The translations under genes were made by a program, and so were the position numbers. A stretch of 64,000 nucleotides of DNA from Stenotrophomonas acidaminiphila (GTDB lineage: Bacteria > Pseudomonadota > Gammaproteobacteria > Xanthomonadales > Xanthomonadaceae). Positions within the stretch are counted from its first letter, which is position 1. Each line of letters starts with the position of its first letter. Below, in pieces: positions 40,127 to 50,554 of this stretch. The notes below the pieces were generated by a model, which was given only the letters and a program-made list of their open reading frames with translations, was not told the DNA's origin and searched no databases. Location: the NCBI GenBank assembly GCA_002951995.1, contig CP019797.1:2712501-2776500 (forward strand), given 5' to 3'.

Positions 40127-41882
40127 TGCCCTTCCCGCCTGCGCCGCTCGTATTCGAGCTGGAACTTCGCCTTCAACAGATCGCCCGGCTCATCGGGCAC
40201 GCGCTGCATCCATGCCTCGATCGCCTGCCGCCGCTCGCGCTCCTGCGGGCTCATCGCCGCCTGCGCCGCGCGCTTTCCGGGGTCGCCGTCGCCGCCCGGC
40301 TGCCGGCGCAGCGCCTCGGCCATGCGCTCGCGCTGGGCCCGGTCGGCCTGCTGCTGGCCGCGGGCATCTTCCGCCTGCGGCGCCTTCGGCGCCGTATCGG
40401 CCGCGGGCTGGCCCTGTCCCGGCCGCGGCGGCGCGTGCTTCGGCTGCGACGGCGATTGCCCCTGTTGCGACGGGGCCTGCGATGGTGGCGGCTGCGACTT
40501 GCCGTCCTGTGACTGGCCGGGCGATGACTTGCCCTGCTGCGTTTCGGGCGTGTTCTGCTGGCCGCCCCCTGCGGGCCTGGCGGTGGCTTGCGCCTGCGCG
40601 CGGCATCGACCGCGGCGCGGTTGGCCTTTGCGTCGTCCATGCCCGGCCGCAGTGCCAATGCGCGGTCGTAGGCGGCGATCGCCTCGTCGTAGCGACCCTG
40701 CCGCGCCAGCGCGTTGCCCAGGTTGTACCAGCCCTGTTCGCTGTCGACGCCCTCGAAGCGGCGCTGGGCAGTGGCGAAATCGCCCTTGCGGTACGCCTCG
40801 ACGCCTTCGGCCAGGCGCTGGTGCTCGTGCTGGTCCGCGCGCTGCCACCAGCCGCCGCGTTCGGCCGCATGTGCCGGCATGGCCAGCGGCAGCCACAGGC
40901 CCAGCGCCAGCGCCGCCAACGCCTGCCGGCGCCGCCGGAACGCCAACAGCGCGACCAGCATCAGCGGCGGCAGCAGCCAGTAGCCTTCGTCCTGCCAGGC
41001 GGTGCCGGTGCGGCCGGCACGCTCGCCGGGGGCGGCCTGCGGCTGCAGCACCGCCAGCGCCTGCAGGTCGGTGTCGCCGGCGGAAAGCCGCGCGTAGCGA
41101 CCGCCGCCGGCGAGCGCCAGCGCACGCAACGACGGTTCGTCCAGCCAGGCATGGCCGATGCGTCCCTCGCGGTCGCGATAGGCAGCCCCCGCCGGCGTAC
41201 CCAGCCCCAGCACCGATACCGGGTAGCCGGCCGCGCGCAGGCGTGCGGCTTCGGCGGCGGCGCCCGCATCGGCGCGGTCGCTCAGCAGCAGGATCGCGCC
41301 GTCGCGCGCACCGGCCTGGCGCAGCAGGCTGCCGGCCCATTCCAGCGCCTTGCCGGCGTCCTGCCCGTCCACCGGCATGACCTCCGGCGCCAGTGCGTCG
41401 AGGAACAGCGCGACGTTGGCCGCGTCATCGGTCAATGGCGCCACGGTGAACGGCTCGTCGGCATACGCGACCAGCGCCACTTCGCCACCGCGGCGCTCGC
41501 GCAGCAGCAGCGCCAGTTTCGCGCGCACCTGCAGCAGCCGGCTCGGCGGCAGGTCGGCCGCGCCGGTATGGCTGGACAGGTCCAACACCACGACCAACGG
41601 CATCTTCGATTCCCACAGCGGCTGCTCCACCTGGCGCCAGCTCGGCCCGGCCAGGGCCAGCACCGCCAGCAACAGGCCGACCGGTACGGCCAGCCATCTG
41701 CCGCGGGCGCGGCGGCCGCCATCCGCCAGCAGGTGCGGCAGCAGGTGCGCGTCCACCGCGCTGCGCCAATCGCCACGCCGGCGCCGCCGGTACCAGCCGC
41801 CCAGCAACACGGCCGGCACCAACAGCAGCGCCCACAGCCAATCCGGGCGGATGAAATGCAGGCTGTTCCAGAACGCGATCAC
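40123..41882 (-). CDS. BatB-type VWA protein with C-terminal TPR (BatB/BatC fusion), frameshifted
   Basis: 586 residues if one base is restored. Two membrane helices (about 11-30 and 60-75) flank a VWA domain (LVVVLDLSSHTGAADLPPSR ... ILLLSDRADAG), then a helix near 310, then a TPR unit (FEGVDSEQGWYNLGNALARQ ...) and a Gln/Pro/Ser-rich tail ending YERRRREGQ. The first MIDAS motif is DLSSH rather than DxSxS, so metal-dependent adhesion may be altered. The frame breaks at a run of five C (40565-40569); one more restores it. GTG 41882 overlaps the batA stop (GTGA). Confidence 0.85.
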
Positions 41883-42874
41883 CGGCGCCGCTCCGGCCAG
41901 GCCAGCGCCAGCAGGCCCAGCAGCAGCGCCGCCGCCAGCGGCCACGCATACCGTTCCAGCCGCGGACGCAGCGCCGGTCCGGCGCTGCGCACCGGCTCCA
42001 GGCGATCCAGTTCGGCATAGATGCCGACCAGCTCGCCGGTATCACGCGCGCGGAAGAAGCGCCCGCCGGTGTCCCGGGCAATGCGCGCCAGCGTGTCCTC
42101 GTCGATCGGGTCCTCCGCGCCCGGCAGCCGCATGCCGAACAGCGATACCCCGCCGTTGCCGCCGAACGCGATGGTATGCACGCGCACGCCCTCAGCCCTG
42201 GCCAGTTCGGCCGCCTTCAGCGGGTCGATTACGCCGGCGGTGTTGACGCCGTCGGTGAGCAGGATCAGCACGCGCTGGCCTTCGGGTTGCCCGCGCAACC
42301 GCTTGACCGCCAGGGCGATGGCATCGCCCAGCGCGGTCTCGCGCCCGGCCAGCCCGACCACGCTGTCGCGCAGCTGTTCGCGCACGCTGGCGCGGTCGCG
42401 GGTCAGCGGGGTCAGCGCATAAGCGCGCTGACCGAACACCAGCAGGCCGATGCTGTCGCCCTCTCGGCGGTCGAGGAAGTCGGCCAGTACCGCCTTCGCG
42501 GCCGTGAGTCGATCCACCACGCGGCCGCCGAGCAGCATGTCGCCCTCGCTCATGCTGCCGGACAGGTCCACGGCCAGCATCATCTGCCGCGTCTGCCGCG
42601 GCGGTTCGACCGCATCGCCCAGTTGCTGCGGTCGCGCGGCGGCCGCGCACAGGCACAGCCACGCCAGCCACAGCAGCAGGGTGCGCGGCCACGGCCCATG
42701 CCGGTGCGCCGCTGTTGCCTGCAACCGCGCCGGCGGCCAGGGCACCCGCAGTGCCGGCCCATTGCCGGCCGCGCGTGGCCACAAAGCCATCAGCAGCGGC
42801 AGCGGCACCGCCAGCCACAGCCAAGGCCAGGCGAACTCCGGCAGGCCGCCCAGCAGCGCGTGCAGGCGCTCCAT
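41879..42874 (-). CDS. BatA-type VWA membrane protein
   Basis: 331 residues. N-terminal membrane helices (about 14-32 and 65-80) precede a von Willebrand A domain with an intact MIDAS motif D103-L-S105-G-S107 and LILLTDGVNTAG as the second metal-site segment; a C-terminal helix (YAWPLAAALLLGLLALAW) anchors the other end. The intact site contrasts with the changed one in the next gene. ATG 42874 shares one base with the DUF4381 stop. Confidence 0.92.
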   Translation of the reverse strand: MERLHALLGGLPEFAWPWLWLAVPLPLLMALWPRAAGNGPALRVPWPPARLQATAAHRHGPWPRTLLLWLAWLCLCAAAARPQQLGDAVEPPRQTRQMMLAVDLSGSMSEGDMLLGGRVVDRLTAAKAVLADFLDRREGDSIGLLVFGQRAYALTPLTRDRASVREQLRDSVVGLAGRETALGDAIALAVKRLRGQPEGQRVLILLTDGVNTAGVIDPLKAAELARAEGVRVHTIAFGGNGGVSLFGMRLPGAEDPIDEDTLARIARDTGGRFFRARDTGELVGIYAELDRLEPVRSAGPALRPRLERYAWPLAAALLLGLLALAWPERRR

Positions 42875-43329
42875 CACCGGCGCCGCTCCATCAGGTCGAC
42901 GAAACGCCCGCGCGCCAGCGCGCAGGCGCGCGTGGCCTGGGCCTCGTCGACCTGGCGGCGGAAGCCACCGTCGAGCAGCAGCCGACCCTCGCCCTGGCTG
43001 AAATCGCGGCGCGCCGGCCCGTCGAGGAACCGCAGCCAGGCCTCGCCCTGCAACAGCGCGGCCGCCGGGTCGCAGCGACGCGCCGCGCGCCGCAGCAGGT
43101 CCGAGGCCCGGCCGACGCGCGCGGCTGGAGCGGATGCCGCCGCCAGCGCCGCATCGAACAGCGATTGCCAGCGCCGCCGCCGGTGCCGGCGACGCAGCCG
43201 CAGTGCCACGAACACGGCAAGCCCGAGCAGCAGGACGCCCAGCAGCAGCCACCAGCCTGGCGCCGGCGGCCACACGCCCGGCGCAGCCGGCAGGTGCACG
43301 TCGCGCAGCGGCAACGCGGTGGCGATCAC
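42874..43329 (-). CDS. DUF4381 membrane protein
   Basis: 151 residues. A short periplasmic N-terminus (LPLRDVHLPAAPGVWPPAPG) leads into one membrane helix (WWLLLGVLLLGLAVFVALRL), then a strongly basic stretch (RRRHRRRRW) and a helical cytoplasmic domain. This layout is typical of DUF4381 proteins found between DUF58 and batA. GTG 43329 overlaps the DUF58 stop by four bases. Function unknown; probably a subunit of the MoxR/Bat assembly. Confidence 0.88.
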   Translation of the reverse strand: MIATALPLRDVHLPAAPGVWPPAPGWWLLLGVLLLGLAVFVALRLRRRHRRRRWQSLFDAALAAASAPAARVGRASDLLRRAARRCDPAAALLQGEAWLRFLDGPARRDFSQGEGRLLLDGGFRRQVDEAQATRACALARGRFVDLMERRR

Positions 43330-44321
43330 CGGCCGCTCCGCGCCGCGGTAGGCGCCAGCCAGGCGTCGCTGGCGTCGTCCGATGCCAGCACCTGCACCTG
43401 GATCCTGCGCCCGGGCAATGACCGGCACAGCGCTTCCACCGGGGCGACGAACGCCGCGTGCCAGGCATCGCGCGTGGCGCCGGCGGCCAGGTCCAGCTCC
43501 ATGCGCGCGCCCGGCGCCAGCACCGGCAACACGCAGTGGGGCGGCCGCATCTCCAGCGGATCGACCAGCAGCAGCAGGCGTACGTCCACGTGCATCGACA
43601 GCGCCGACCAGGTGGCCGGGGCCACGGCAAGGGCGCTGCCCGGGTCGGCCAGCACCAGCACCCGCGCGCCCGGGTGCAGCAGGCGCGCCGCACGCTCGAG
43701 TGCCGGCTGCAGGCCTGCGTCATCCACTGCCGCCGCGCCGTACCAGCGCACCAGCGCATCGAGTACGCGCAGGACCCCGCGCATGCCCCCGGCCGGCGGC
43801 ACCAGCGCGGCCCCTCCGCCCGCGCACAGCGCCGCCACGCGGTCGCCGTCGCGCAGCGCCGACCAGGCCGCGACCGCGCCGGCGCGCGCGGCCTGCACCG
43901 ACTTGAACCGCACCCGGGTGCCGAAGTACAGCGCCGGTGCGGTATCGGCCACCAGCAGGGTCAGCCGTTCGCGCTCGGCCTGGAAGGTCTTGGTGTGGGT
44001 GAAGCCGGTGCGCGCACTGAGTTTCCAGTCGATGTGGCGGGCATCGTCGCCGGCCACGTACTCGCGCGATTCGGCATATTCCATGCCGCGCCCACGCTGC
44101 GCGGAGAGCGCGCGCGCGGACGCGCCGCGCCGGCCGCGACGCGGGCCACGCGCCGGCATCGCCGCACGCCGCAGCGCGATCAGCTCGGCCAGCGAAGGGG
44201 CGATGCCCTCGGTCGCGGGGAGCCGGGAACCGGGGGCCGCGATGGCGTCTCCGCCAGCGGCCGACCGGGCGGACGACACCGCCGTCGGCTTGGCCCCGTT
44301 CCCCGCAACCGGCTGGATCAC
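43326..44321 (-). CDS. DUF58 domain protein
   Basis: 331 residues without membrane helices. The DUF58 signature is present (GMEYAESREYVAGDDARHID then WKLSARTGFTHTKTF), followed by a VWA-like fold (LLVADTAPALYFGTR ...). The N-terminal 45 residues are low complexity. GTG 44321 overlaps the moxR stop (GTGA). DUF58 proteins are always found with MoxR ATPases and are thought to be their clients or adaptors. Confidence 0.9.
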   Translation of the reverse strand: MIQPVAGNGAKPTAVSSARSAAGGDAIAAPGSRLPATEGIAPSLAELIALRRAAMPARGPRRGRRGASARALSAQRGRGMEYAESREYVAGDDARHIDWKLSARTGFTHTKTFQAERERLTLLVADTAPALYFGTRVRFKSVQAARAGAVAAWSALRDGDRVAALCAGGGAALVPPAGGMRGVLRVLDALVRWYGAAAVDDAGLQPALERAARLLHPGARVLVLADPGSALAVAPATWSALSMHVDVRLLLLVDPLEMRPPHCVLPVLAPGARMELDLAAGATRDAWHAAFVAPVEALCRSLPGRRIQVQVLASDDASDAWLAPTAARSGR

Positions 44322-45327
44322 GGCAACGGCACGCGGTCGAGCAGCGCCGCGACCAGGCGCTCGCCGTCCCAGCCCTCGGCGGCCGCCTCATAGCTGGGCA
44401 GGACCCGGTGGCGCAGCACGTCCGGCGCCACTGCGCGCACGTCGTCCGGGGTCACGTAGTCGCGCCCGGCCAGCCACGCCTTGGCCCGCGCGCAGCGCTC
44501 CAGGGCAATGGACCCGCGCGGACTGGCCCCCAGGCGATGCGGCGGGCCAGCGAGGCGTCGTAGGCCGAGGCGTCGCGCGAGGCCAGCACCAGCTCCACCA
44601 GATAGCGTTCCAGCTGCGGCGCCATGTGCAGTTCCAGCACCGCCCGTCGTGCCTGTTCGACCTGCGCCAGCGACAGCTTCCGCACCTGCACTGGCGTCGC
44701 ATCCATCTCGCGCAGCGCGCGCTCGCGGGCCAGCCGCAGGATGTCGACCTCCGCGGCGGCATCGGGATAGCCGATGCGCACGTGCATCAGGAAACGGTCC
44801 AGCTGCGCCTCGGGCAGCGGGAACGTGCCTTCCTGTTCGATCGGGTTCTGGGTGGCCATGACCAGGAACACCGGCGGCAACGGATAGGTCGTCCGCCCTA
44901 CCGTCACCTGGCGCTCGCCCATCGCTTCCAGCAGCGCCGACTGCACCTTGGCCGGCGCGCGGTTGATCTCGTCGGCCAGCAGGATCGGATGGAACACCGG
45001 GCCCGGCTGGAACTCGAAGCGGCCTTCTTGCGGGCGCCAGATGTCGGTGCCGGTCAGGTCTGCCGGCAGCAGGTCGGGAGTGAACTGGATGCGCGCGAAG
45101 CGCGCGTCGATGCGCGCGGCCAGCGCGCGGATCGCGGTGGTCTTGGCCAGCCCGGGCGCGCCTTCCACCAGCAGGTGGCCATCGGCCAGCAACGCCACCA
45201 GCAGGCGTTCGACCAGGACCGACTGGCCGACGATCTCGCCGGCCAGGGCGTCGCGCAGGGCGATGAAAGCGGCATGCAGGCCGGACTCATCGGCCGGCGG
45301 CGGGGGCAGGTGCGGGGTGTGGTCCAT
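44318..45327 (-). CDS. MoxR-family AAA+ ATPase, C-terminus frameshifted
   Basis: Chaperone-like ATPase thought to help activate VWA-domain partners, here BatA/BatB. Visible: Walker A GAPGLAKT, Walker B LLADEINRAPAKVQSALLEA, sensor-1 MATQNPIEQ, and the MoxR-typical YPLPEAQLDRFLM. The frame breaks at five C on the plus strand (44527-44531). One extra base continues it as WGASPRGSIALERCARAKAW through the lid to DRVPLP, 336 residues in all, meeting DUF58 by GTGA. First gene of the six-gene bat operon. Confidence 0.92.
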
Positions 45328-45397
45328 AGGTGCAGTTTGACCGATCCACGCTGGAATGGTTCACCGGCACGCCGGTGGCCGCGGAGCGCAAACGAAG

Positions 45398-45419
45398 AGG
45401 CCGCCCTGCGGCGGCCTCC
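45398..45419 (-). terminator. Intrinsic terminator after pilQ
   Basis: Arms GAGGCCGCC and GGCGGCCTC with a four-base loop, 25 bp beyond the pilQ stop; on the minus strand TTCGTTTGCG follows. It separates the pil operon from moxR. Confidence 0.82.
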
Positions 45420-45443
45420 CGTGCTCTTGCGGATGGACCCGGT

Positions 45444-47333
45444 TCAGTGCGGCTTGGCGACGCGCAGGATCTTCGGCGTCACGAACACCAGCAGCTCGGC
45501 CTTGTCCTTGGCGCGGCCGCGCTTCTTGAACAGATTGCCCAGGAACGGCACGTCGCCCAGGAACGGCACCTTCGCCACGCTGCTGCGGTCGTTGAACTCG
45601 TACACGCCGCCGATCACCACCGTCTGGCCATCGTCCACCAGCACCGCGGTATTGATCTCGCGGCGGTTGATGATCGGCACGGTGCCGAAGTCGGTCACGT
45701 CAAGGAATCGGTCGATCTCGTCCTTCTTCACATTCATGTTGAGGAACACGCGGTTGTCCTGGGTGATGGTCGGGGTGACCTTCAGTTCCAGCAGCGCTTC
45801 CTTGAACTGCACGTTGGCCGTGGGCGCACCGCCGGCACCACCACCGCCGGAGATGGTGACGTAGCCGATCTCCTTGCCCTGCTTGATCACGCCTTCGCGC
45901 TGGTTGGCGGTGACGATGCGCGGATTGGAGACCACCTCGCCGCGGCCCTCCTCCTGCATCGCCGACAACTCGACGTCCAGGGCGAAGTTGGCACCCAGCA
46001 GGGTATAGGCGATCGCGCCGGCCGGGCTTTCGGTATAGCTCTTCGCGGGCAGATTCACGTTTAGCCCTTCGTTGCTCACTATGCCGTTGTTGATGATGCT
46101 GCTGTTGCCGCCAAGCGAGCCGCTGATGGCCTGGGTGCGGTCACCGATGCGACGCCCCTGGATGCCGAACTTGGCGCCCAGGTCACGTGCGAAGGTGTCG
46201 GAGGCGATGACGATGCGGCCTTCGATCAGCACCTGGTCGACCGGCCGGTCGATCACCGCGATCAGCTCGCGCATCTGCGCGATCTTCTTCGGGATGTCGC
46301 TGATCATCAGCGTGTTGGTGCGCTCGTCGGCGACGATCATGCCGCGCTTGGACAGGAAGCCGTTCTCGTGCTGCGAGCCGCCGCCGGTGCCACCACCGCC
46401 GGCGCCGGCGTTGCCGATGCCCTTGGCTTCGGTCAGGGCTTTGAAGATCGCCTCGGCGCTGTGGTAGTTGATCTGGATGTAATCGGTGGCCAGGTTCTCG
46501 CGCTCTTCGATCGCGATGCGGGCGTCTTCCTTGTCCTGCTCGAACTTGGCCAGCTCCGGCTGCGGCGCCACCCAGATCACCCCGCCGTCGCGGCGCTTGT
46601 CCAGGCCCTTGGCGCGCAGGACGATGTCCAGCGCCTGGTCCCACGGCACATTGACCAGGCGCAGGGTCACGTTGCCCTGCACGGTGTCCGAAGCGACCAC
46701 GTTGAGGTTGGATTCCTCGGCGATCAGCTGCAGCACGGTGCGTACCGGCACGTCCTGGAAATTGAACGTCACCGGGCGGCCGCTGTAACCGCGCGCGGCC
46801 ACGGTGGCCGCGGCCTGGGCCACGGTCTGCGCGGTCACCGCACCGGTCGCCGACGGCGCCTGGCGTGGCGAGATCTCCACCACGTACTCGTTGCCGGACT
46901 GGTAGGCCAGCGACTCGAACGCCCCCTGGGTGCTCAGCACCAGCTGCGAGCCATGGCCCGACGGGCGGGCGTCGATGCGTTGCACCGGGGTGGCGAAATC
47001 GACCACGTTCAGCGGCCGCTGCAGCGCGGCCGGCAGGGTCGCATTGCCCATGTCGACCACGATGTCATTGCCCTGGGTCCTCAGGTCCGGGCTGGCGCCC
47101 TGGCCGTCGAACTGCAGGATCAGGCGGCCGGCGCCGTCGTCCCCGCGCTTGAAATCCACCTTGGTGACCGCCACGGTCGCCGCGGGCTGCGCGGCGGCGG
47201 CCGGGGCGAGGTCGGCGGCGAAGGCCGCGAACGGAGAGCCGCAGGCCAACGCCAGCGCAACTCCCAGTGCGCGGGCATTGACCATCGCATGGCGCCGGGC
47301 GGGACGCAGGCTCAGGGCTTTGGAAAAAGTCAT
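45444..47333 (-). CDS. pilQ: Type IV pilus secretin PilQ
   Basis: Outer-membrane channel through which the pilus is extruded. 629 residues from ATG 47333, preceded at good spacing by GGGGAT; another ATG at 47354 adds seven residues and lacks a ribosome site. Order: signal peptide (to FAAFA near 39), AMIN domain (VTKVDFKRGDDGAGRLIL), secretin and TonB short domain (VTFNFQDVPVRTVLQLIAEE), N-domains, then the secretin core (EVVSNPRIVTANQREGVIKQ, TVVIGGVYEFN, VPFLGDVPFLGNLFK). A Gly-rich spacer sits near 305-320. Last gene of pilMNOPQ. Confidence 0.97.
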   Translation of the reverse strand: MTFSKALSLRPARRHAMVNARALGVALALACGSPFAAFAADLAPAAAAQPAATVAVTKVDFKRGDDGAGRLILQFDGQGASPDLRTQGNDIVVDMGNATLPAALQRPLNVVDFATPVQRIDARPSGHGSQLVLSTQGAFESLAYQSGNEYVVEISPRQAPSATGAVTAQTVAQAAATVAARGYSGRPVTFNFQDVPVRTVLQLIAEESNLNVVASDTVQGNVTLRLVNVPWDQALDIVLRAKGLDKRRDGGVIWVAPQPELAKFEQDKEDARIAIEERENLATDYIQINYHSAEAIFKALTEAKGIGNAGAGGGGTGGGSQHENGFLSKRGMIVADERTNTLMISDIPKKIAQMRELIAVIDRPVDQVLIEGRIVIASDTFARDLGAKFGIQGRRIGDRTQAISGSLGGNSSIINNGIVSNEGLNVNLPAKSYTESPAGAIAYTLLGANFALDVELSAMQEEGRGEVVSNPRIVTANQREGVIKQGKEIGYVTISGGGGAGGAPTANVQFKEALLELKVTPTITQDNRVFLNMNVKKDEIDRFLDVTDFGTVPIINRREINTAVLVDDGQTVVIGGVYEFNDRSSVAKVPFLGDVPFLGNLFKKRGRAKDKAELLVFVTPKILRVAKPH

Positions 47334-47354
47334 CGTGCTATCCCCAATAATCAT

Positions 47355-47891
47355 TCATCGATCGTCAAGCGCCAGCGAGGCCGGGCGTTCCAGCCAGCCG
47401 CCAGCGCCATCGGGCACCAGTTCAATCAGCTCAATGCCGTCCTCGCGCACACTGGTGACGCGGCCATCGCTCTGCCCCAGGTACACCCCCGGACGGACGC
47501 GGTAGGTCACCTTGTCCGGCCCCATCACCAGCGCGACCATGGCCGCGCCCTTGCCGATCGTCCCGACCATGTCCAGGCTGTCCAGCGGGAAAGCCTCCAG
47601 CGGCTCCTTGCGGCGGTTCGGGTCCGGGCGCAGGGCGCTGTTGCCGTCGGCGCTGGCCCAGGCATCGCTGAACGGATCGCGCAGCCCCTGTGCGGAGTAT
47701 TCGAAGGTCTCGAACTGCTGCATCACCGGCAGCGGCTCCAGTGGCGTGGCCGGGCGCGCACGTACGTCCGCCACCCACTTCTCGAGATTGGGCGCATCGC
47801 CCGGGGTGCTGGTGATGCCGCGCGAACAACCGCTCGCGGCCAACAGCAGCAGCACCGCGCAGAGCGCCCGGATGCGGAGGGAACCCTTCAT
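47355..47891 (-). CDS. pilP: Type IV pilus alignment lipoprotein PilP
   Basis: Inner-membrane lipoprotein linking PilN/PilO to the PilQ secretin. 178 residues from ATG 47891, which shares a base with the pilO stop; a GTG one codon earlier is possible. Lipobox LLAASGC near residue 20. The C-terminal beta domain includes DMVGTIGKGAAMVALVMGPD and YRVRPGVYLGQSDGRV, typical of PilP. Confidence 0.95.
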   Translation of the reverse strand: MKGSLRIRALCAVLLLLAASGCSRGITSTPGDAPNLEKWVADVRARPATPLEPLPVMQQFETFEYSAQGLRDPFSDAWASADGNSALRPDPNRRKEPLEAFPLDSLDMVGTIGKGAAMVALVMGPDKVTYRVRPGVYLGQSDGRVTSVREDGIELIELVPDGAGGWLERPASLALDDR

Positions 47892-48568
47892 CACTTGCCC
47901 CCCTTCTTGCGCGCCGCTTCTTCGTCGGCGGCCTTCTTTTCCTGGTCCGCCAGCTCGTTGTCGTCCAGGTAGCGGTAGGTCTTGACCGTGCCCGACAGCT
48001 CCAGCGCACCGCTGCGCGCGGAGATGCCGGCCTTGGGATCCTTCGGCTTCAGGTTGATGTCGTGCATGGTCAGGATCACCACGCGCGGCAGCGAGGCCAC
48101 GCCGCTGACGAAGGCGCCGAACTGGTGGTAGCTGCCCACCAGGCGCAGCGCGATCGGCTTCTCCGCGTAGAACTCCTTGAGCTGCTCGTCGCCCGGCTTG
48201 AACAGTTCGTTGTTCAGCCCGCTGGACAGCGCGGTCTGCGACACGTCGATGATCAGGTCAGGCATCTCGGTCTTGCTCGGCAGCTGGCGCAGCATCTGCT
48301 GCAGCACCTGCTCCATCTGCGCGAGCTGCTGCTTGAGCGGCTCGAGGTTGACCGCGCGCTGCTGCTCCTTCTCGAAGCTGGCGCGCAGTTCCACTTCCTT
48401 GGCTTCCAGCCCTTCCAGCTCCTCGGCCGTACCGCGGATCACCAGCAGGTAGGACAGGCCCAGGATCAGCAGCGCCAGCAGCGCGCAGAACACCAGCTTC
48501 GGACCCTGCGGCCAGTTGCCGATGTTGTTGAGGTCCAGATTGTTGAAACTGCTCTTCTTCTGGCTCAC
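47891..48568 (-). CDS. pilO: Type IV pilus alignment protein PilO
   Basis: 225 residues: short cytoplasmic N-terminus (NLDLNNIGNWPQGPK), one membrane helix (LVFCALLALLILGLSYLLVI), a coiled-coil (about 48-85, EELEGLEAKEVELRASFEKE) and a ferredoxin-like periplasmic domain. Forms the inner-membrane alignment complex with PilN. ATG overlaps the pilN stop by four bases. The tail is Lys-rich (EKKAADEEAARKKGGK). Confidence 0.95.
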   Translation of the reverse strand: MSQKKSSFNNLDLNNIGNWPQGPKLVFCALLALLILGLSYLLVIRGTAEELEGLEAKEVELRASFEKEQQRAVNLEPLKQQLAQMEQVLQQMLRQLPSKTEMPDLIIDVSQTALSSGLNNELFKPGDEQLKEFYAEKPIALRLVGSYHQFGAFVSGVASLPRVVILTMHDINLKPKDPKAGISARSGALELSGTVKTYRYLDDNELADQEKKAADEEAARKKGGK

Positions 48569-49277
48569 GGGCGGGCCTCCTTCTGCGCCGTGTCGGCGGC
48601 CGGAGCCGGCGCGGCGGGGGCCGGCGCTGCCGGGTCGGCGGCCGCTGCCGGCGTGGCGGCGGGCGCTGCGGCGTCGGCATTCGGCGCCACGTTGCCCTGC
48701 GCCGCGTTCTCACCCGGCGCCGGCAGTTTCACCTTCAGGGTGAAGACGTACGGCAGCGACTTGATGTCCACCGCAGAGCCCGACGGCTCCTGCGCCTTGG
48801 CCTCGATCACCGACAGCTCCGGATTGGACATCCAGCCCGAGCTTTCCAGGTTGCGCATGTAGGTGCTGACCCGCGCGTTGGACTGGGTGCGGCCTTCCAG
48901 CGTCAGCGTCTCGCCTTCCTGCTTGAGCGCGGTCAGCACCACGCCATCGGGAATGGTGCGCACCAGCGCGTCGAACAGGTGCACCATCTGCGAGCGCTTG
49001 CCCTGCAGTTCCTCGATGACCTGCTTGCGGTCGAGCAGACGCTTCTTCTGGCTGTCGAGCCGGTCGATCTCCTTGTTCTGCTCCTTGACCTTGGCGATTT
49101 CGGCCTCGAGGTAGGCATTGCGTTCGTTCTGGCCGCTGACCTGGCCGTCGTAGTAGAAGTACAGCAGCAGCGACATCAGCACGCCGGCGACGGCGGCCAG
49201 GCCGAGCATGGTGTAGAACTCGCGCTGGCGCTGTTTGCGCCGTTCGGCGCGCCATGGCAATAGATTGATGCGTGCCA

Positions 49278-49278
<1 letters not shown>
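48565..49278 (-). CDS. pilN: Type IV pilus alignment protein PilN
   Basis: 237 residues. The conserved N-terminus MARINLLPWRAERRK binds PilM; a membrane helix (about 24-43) and coiled-coil follow, then the ferredoxin-like domain. The last 45 residues are Ala/Pro-rich (AAPAATPAAAADPAAPAPAA), longer than in many PilN proteins. ATG shares one base with the pilM stop. Confidence 0.95.
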
Positions 49279-50554
<1,276 letters not shown>

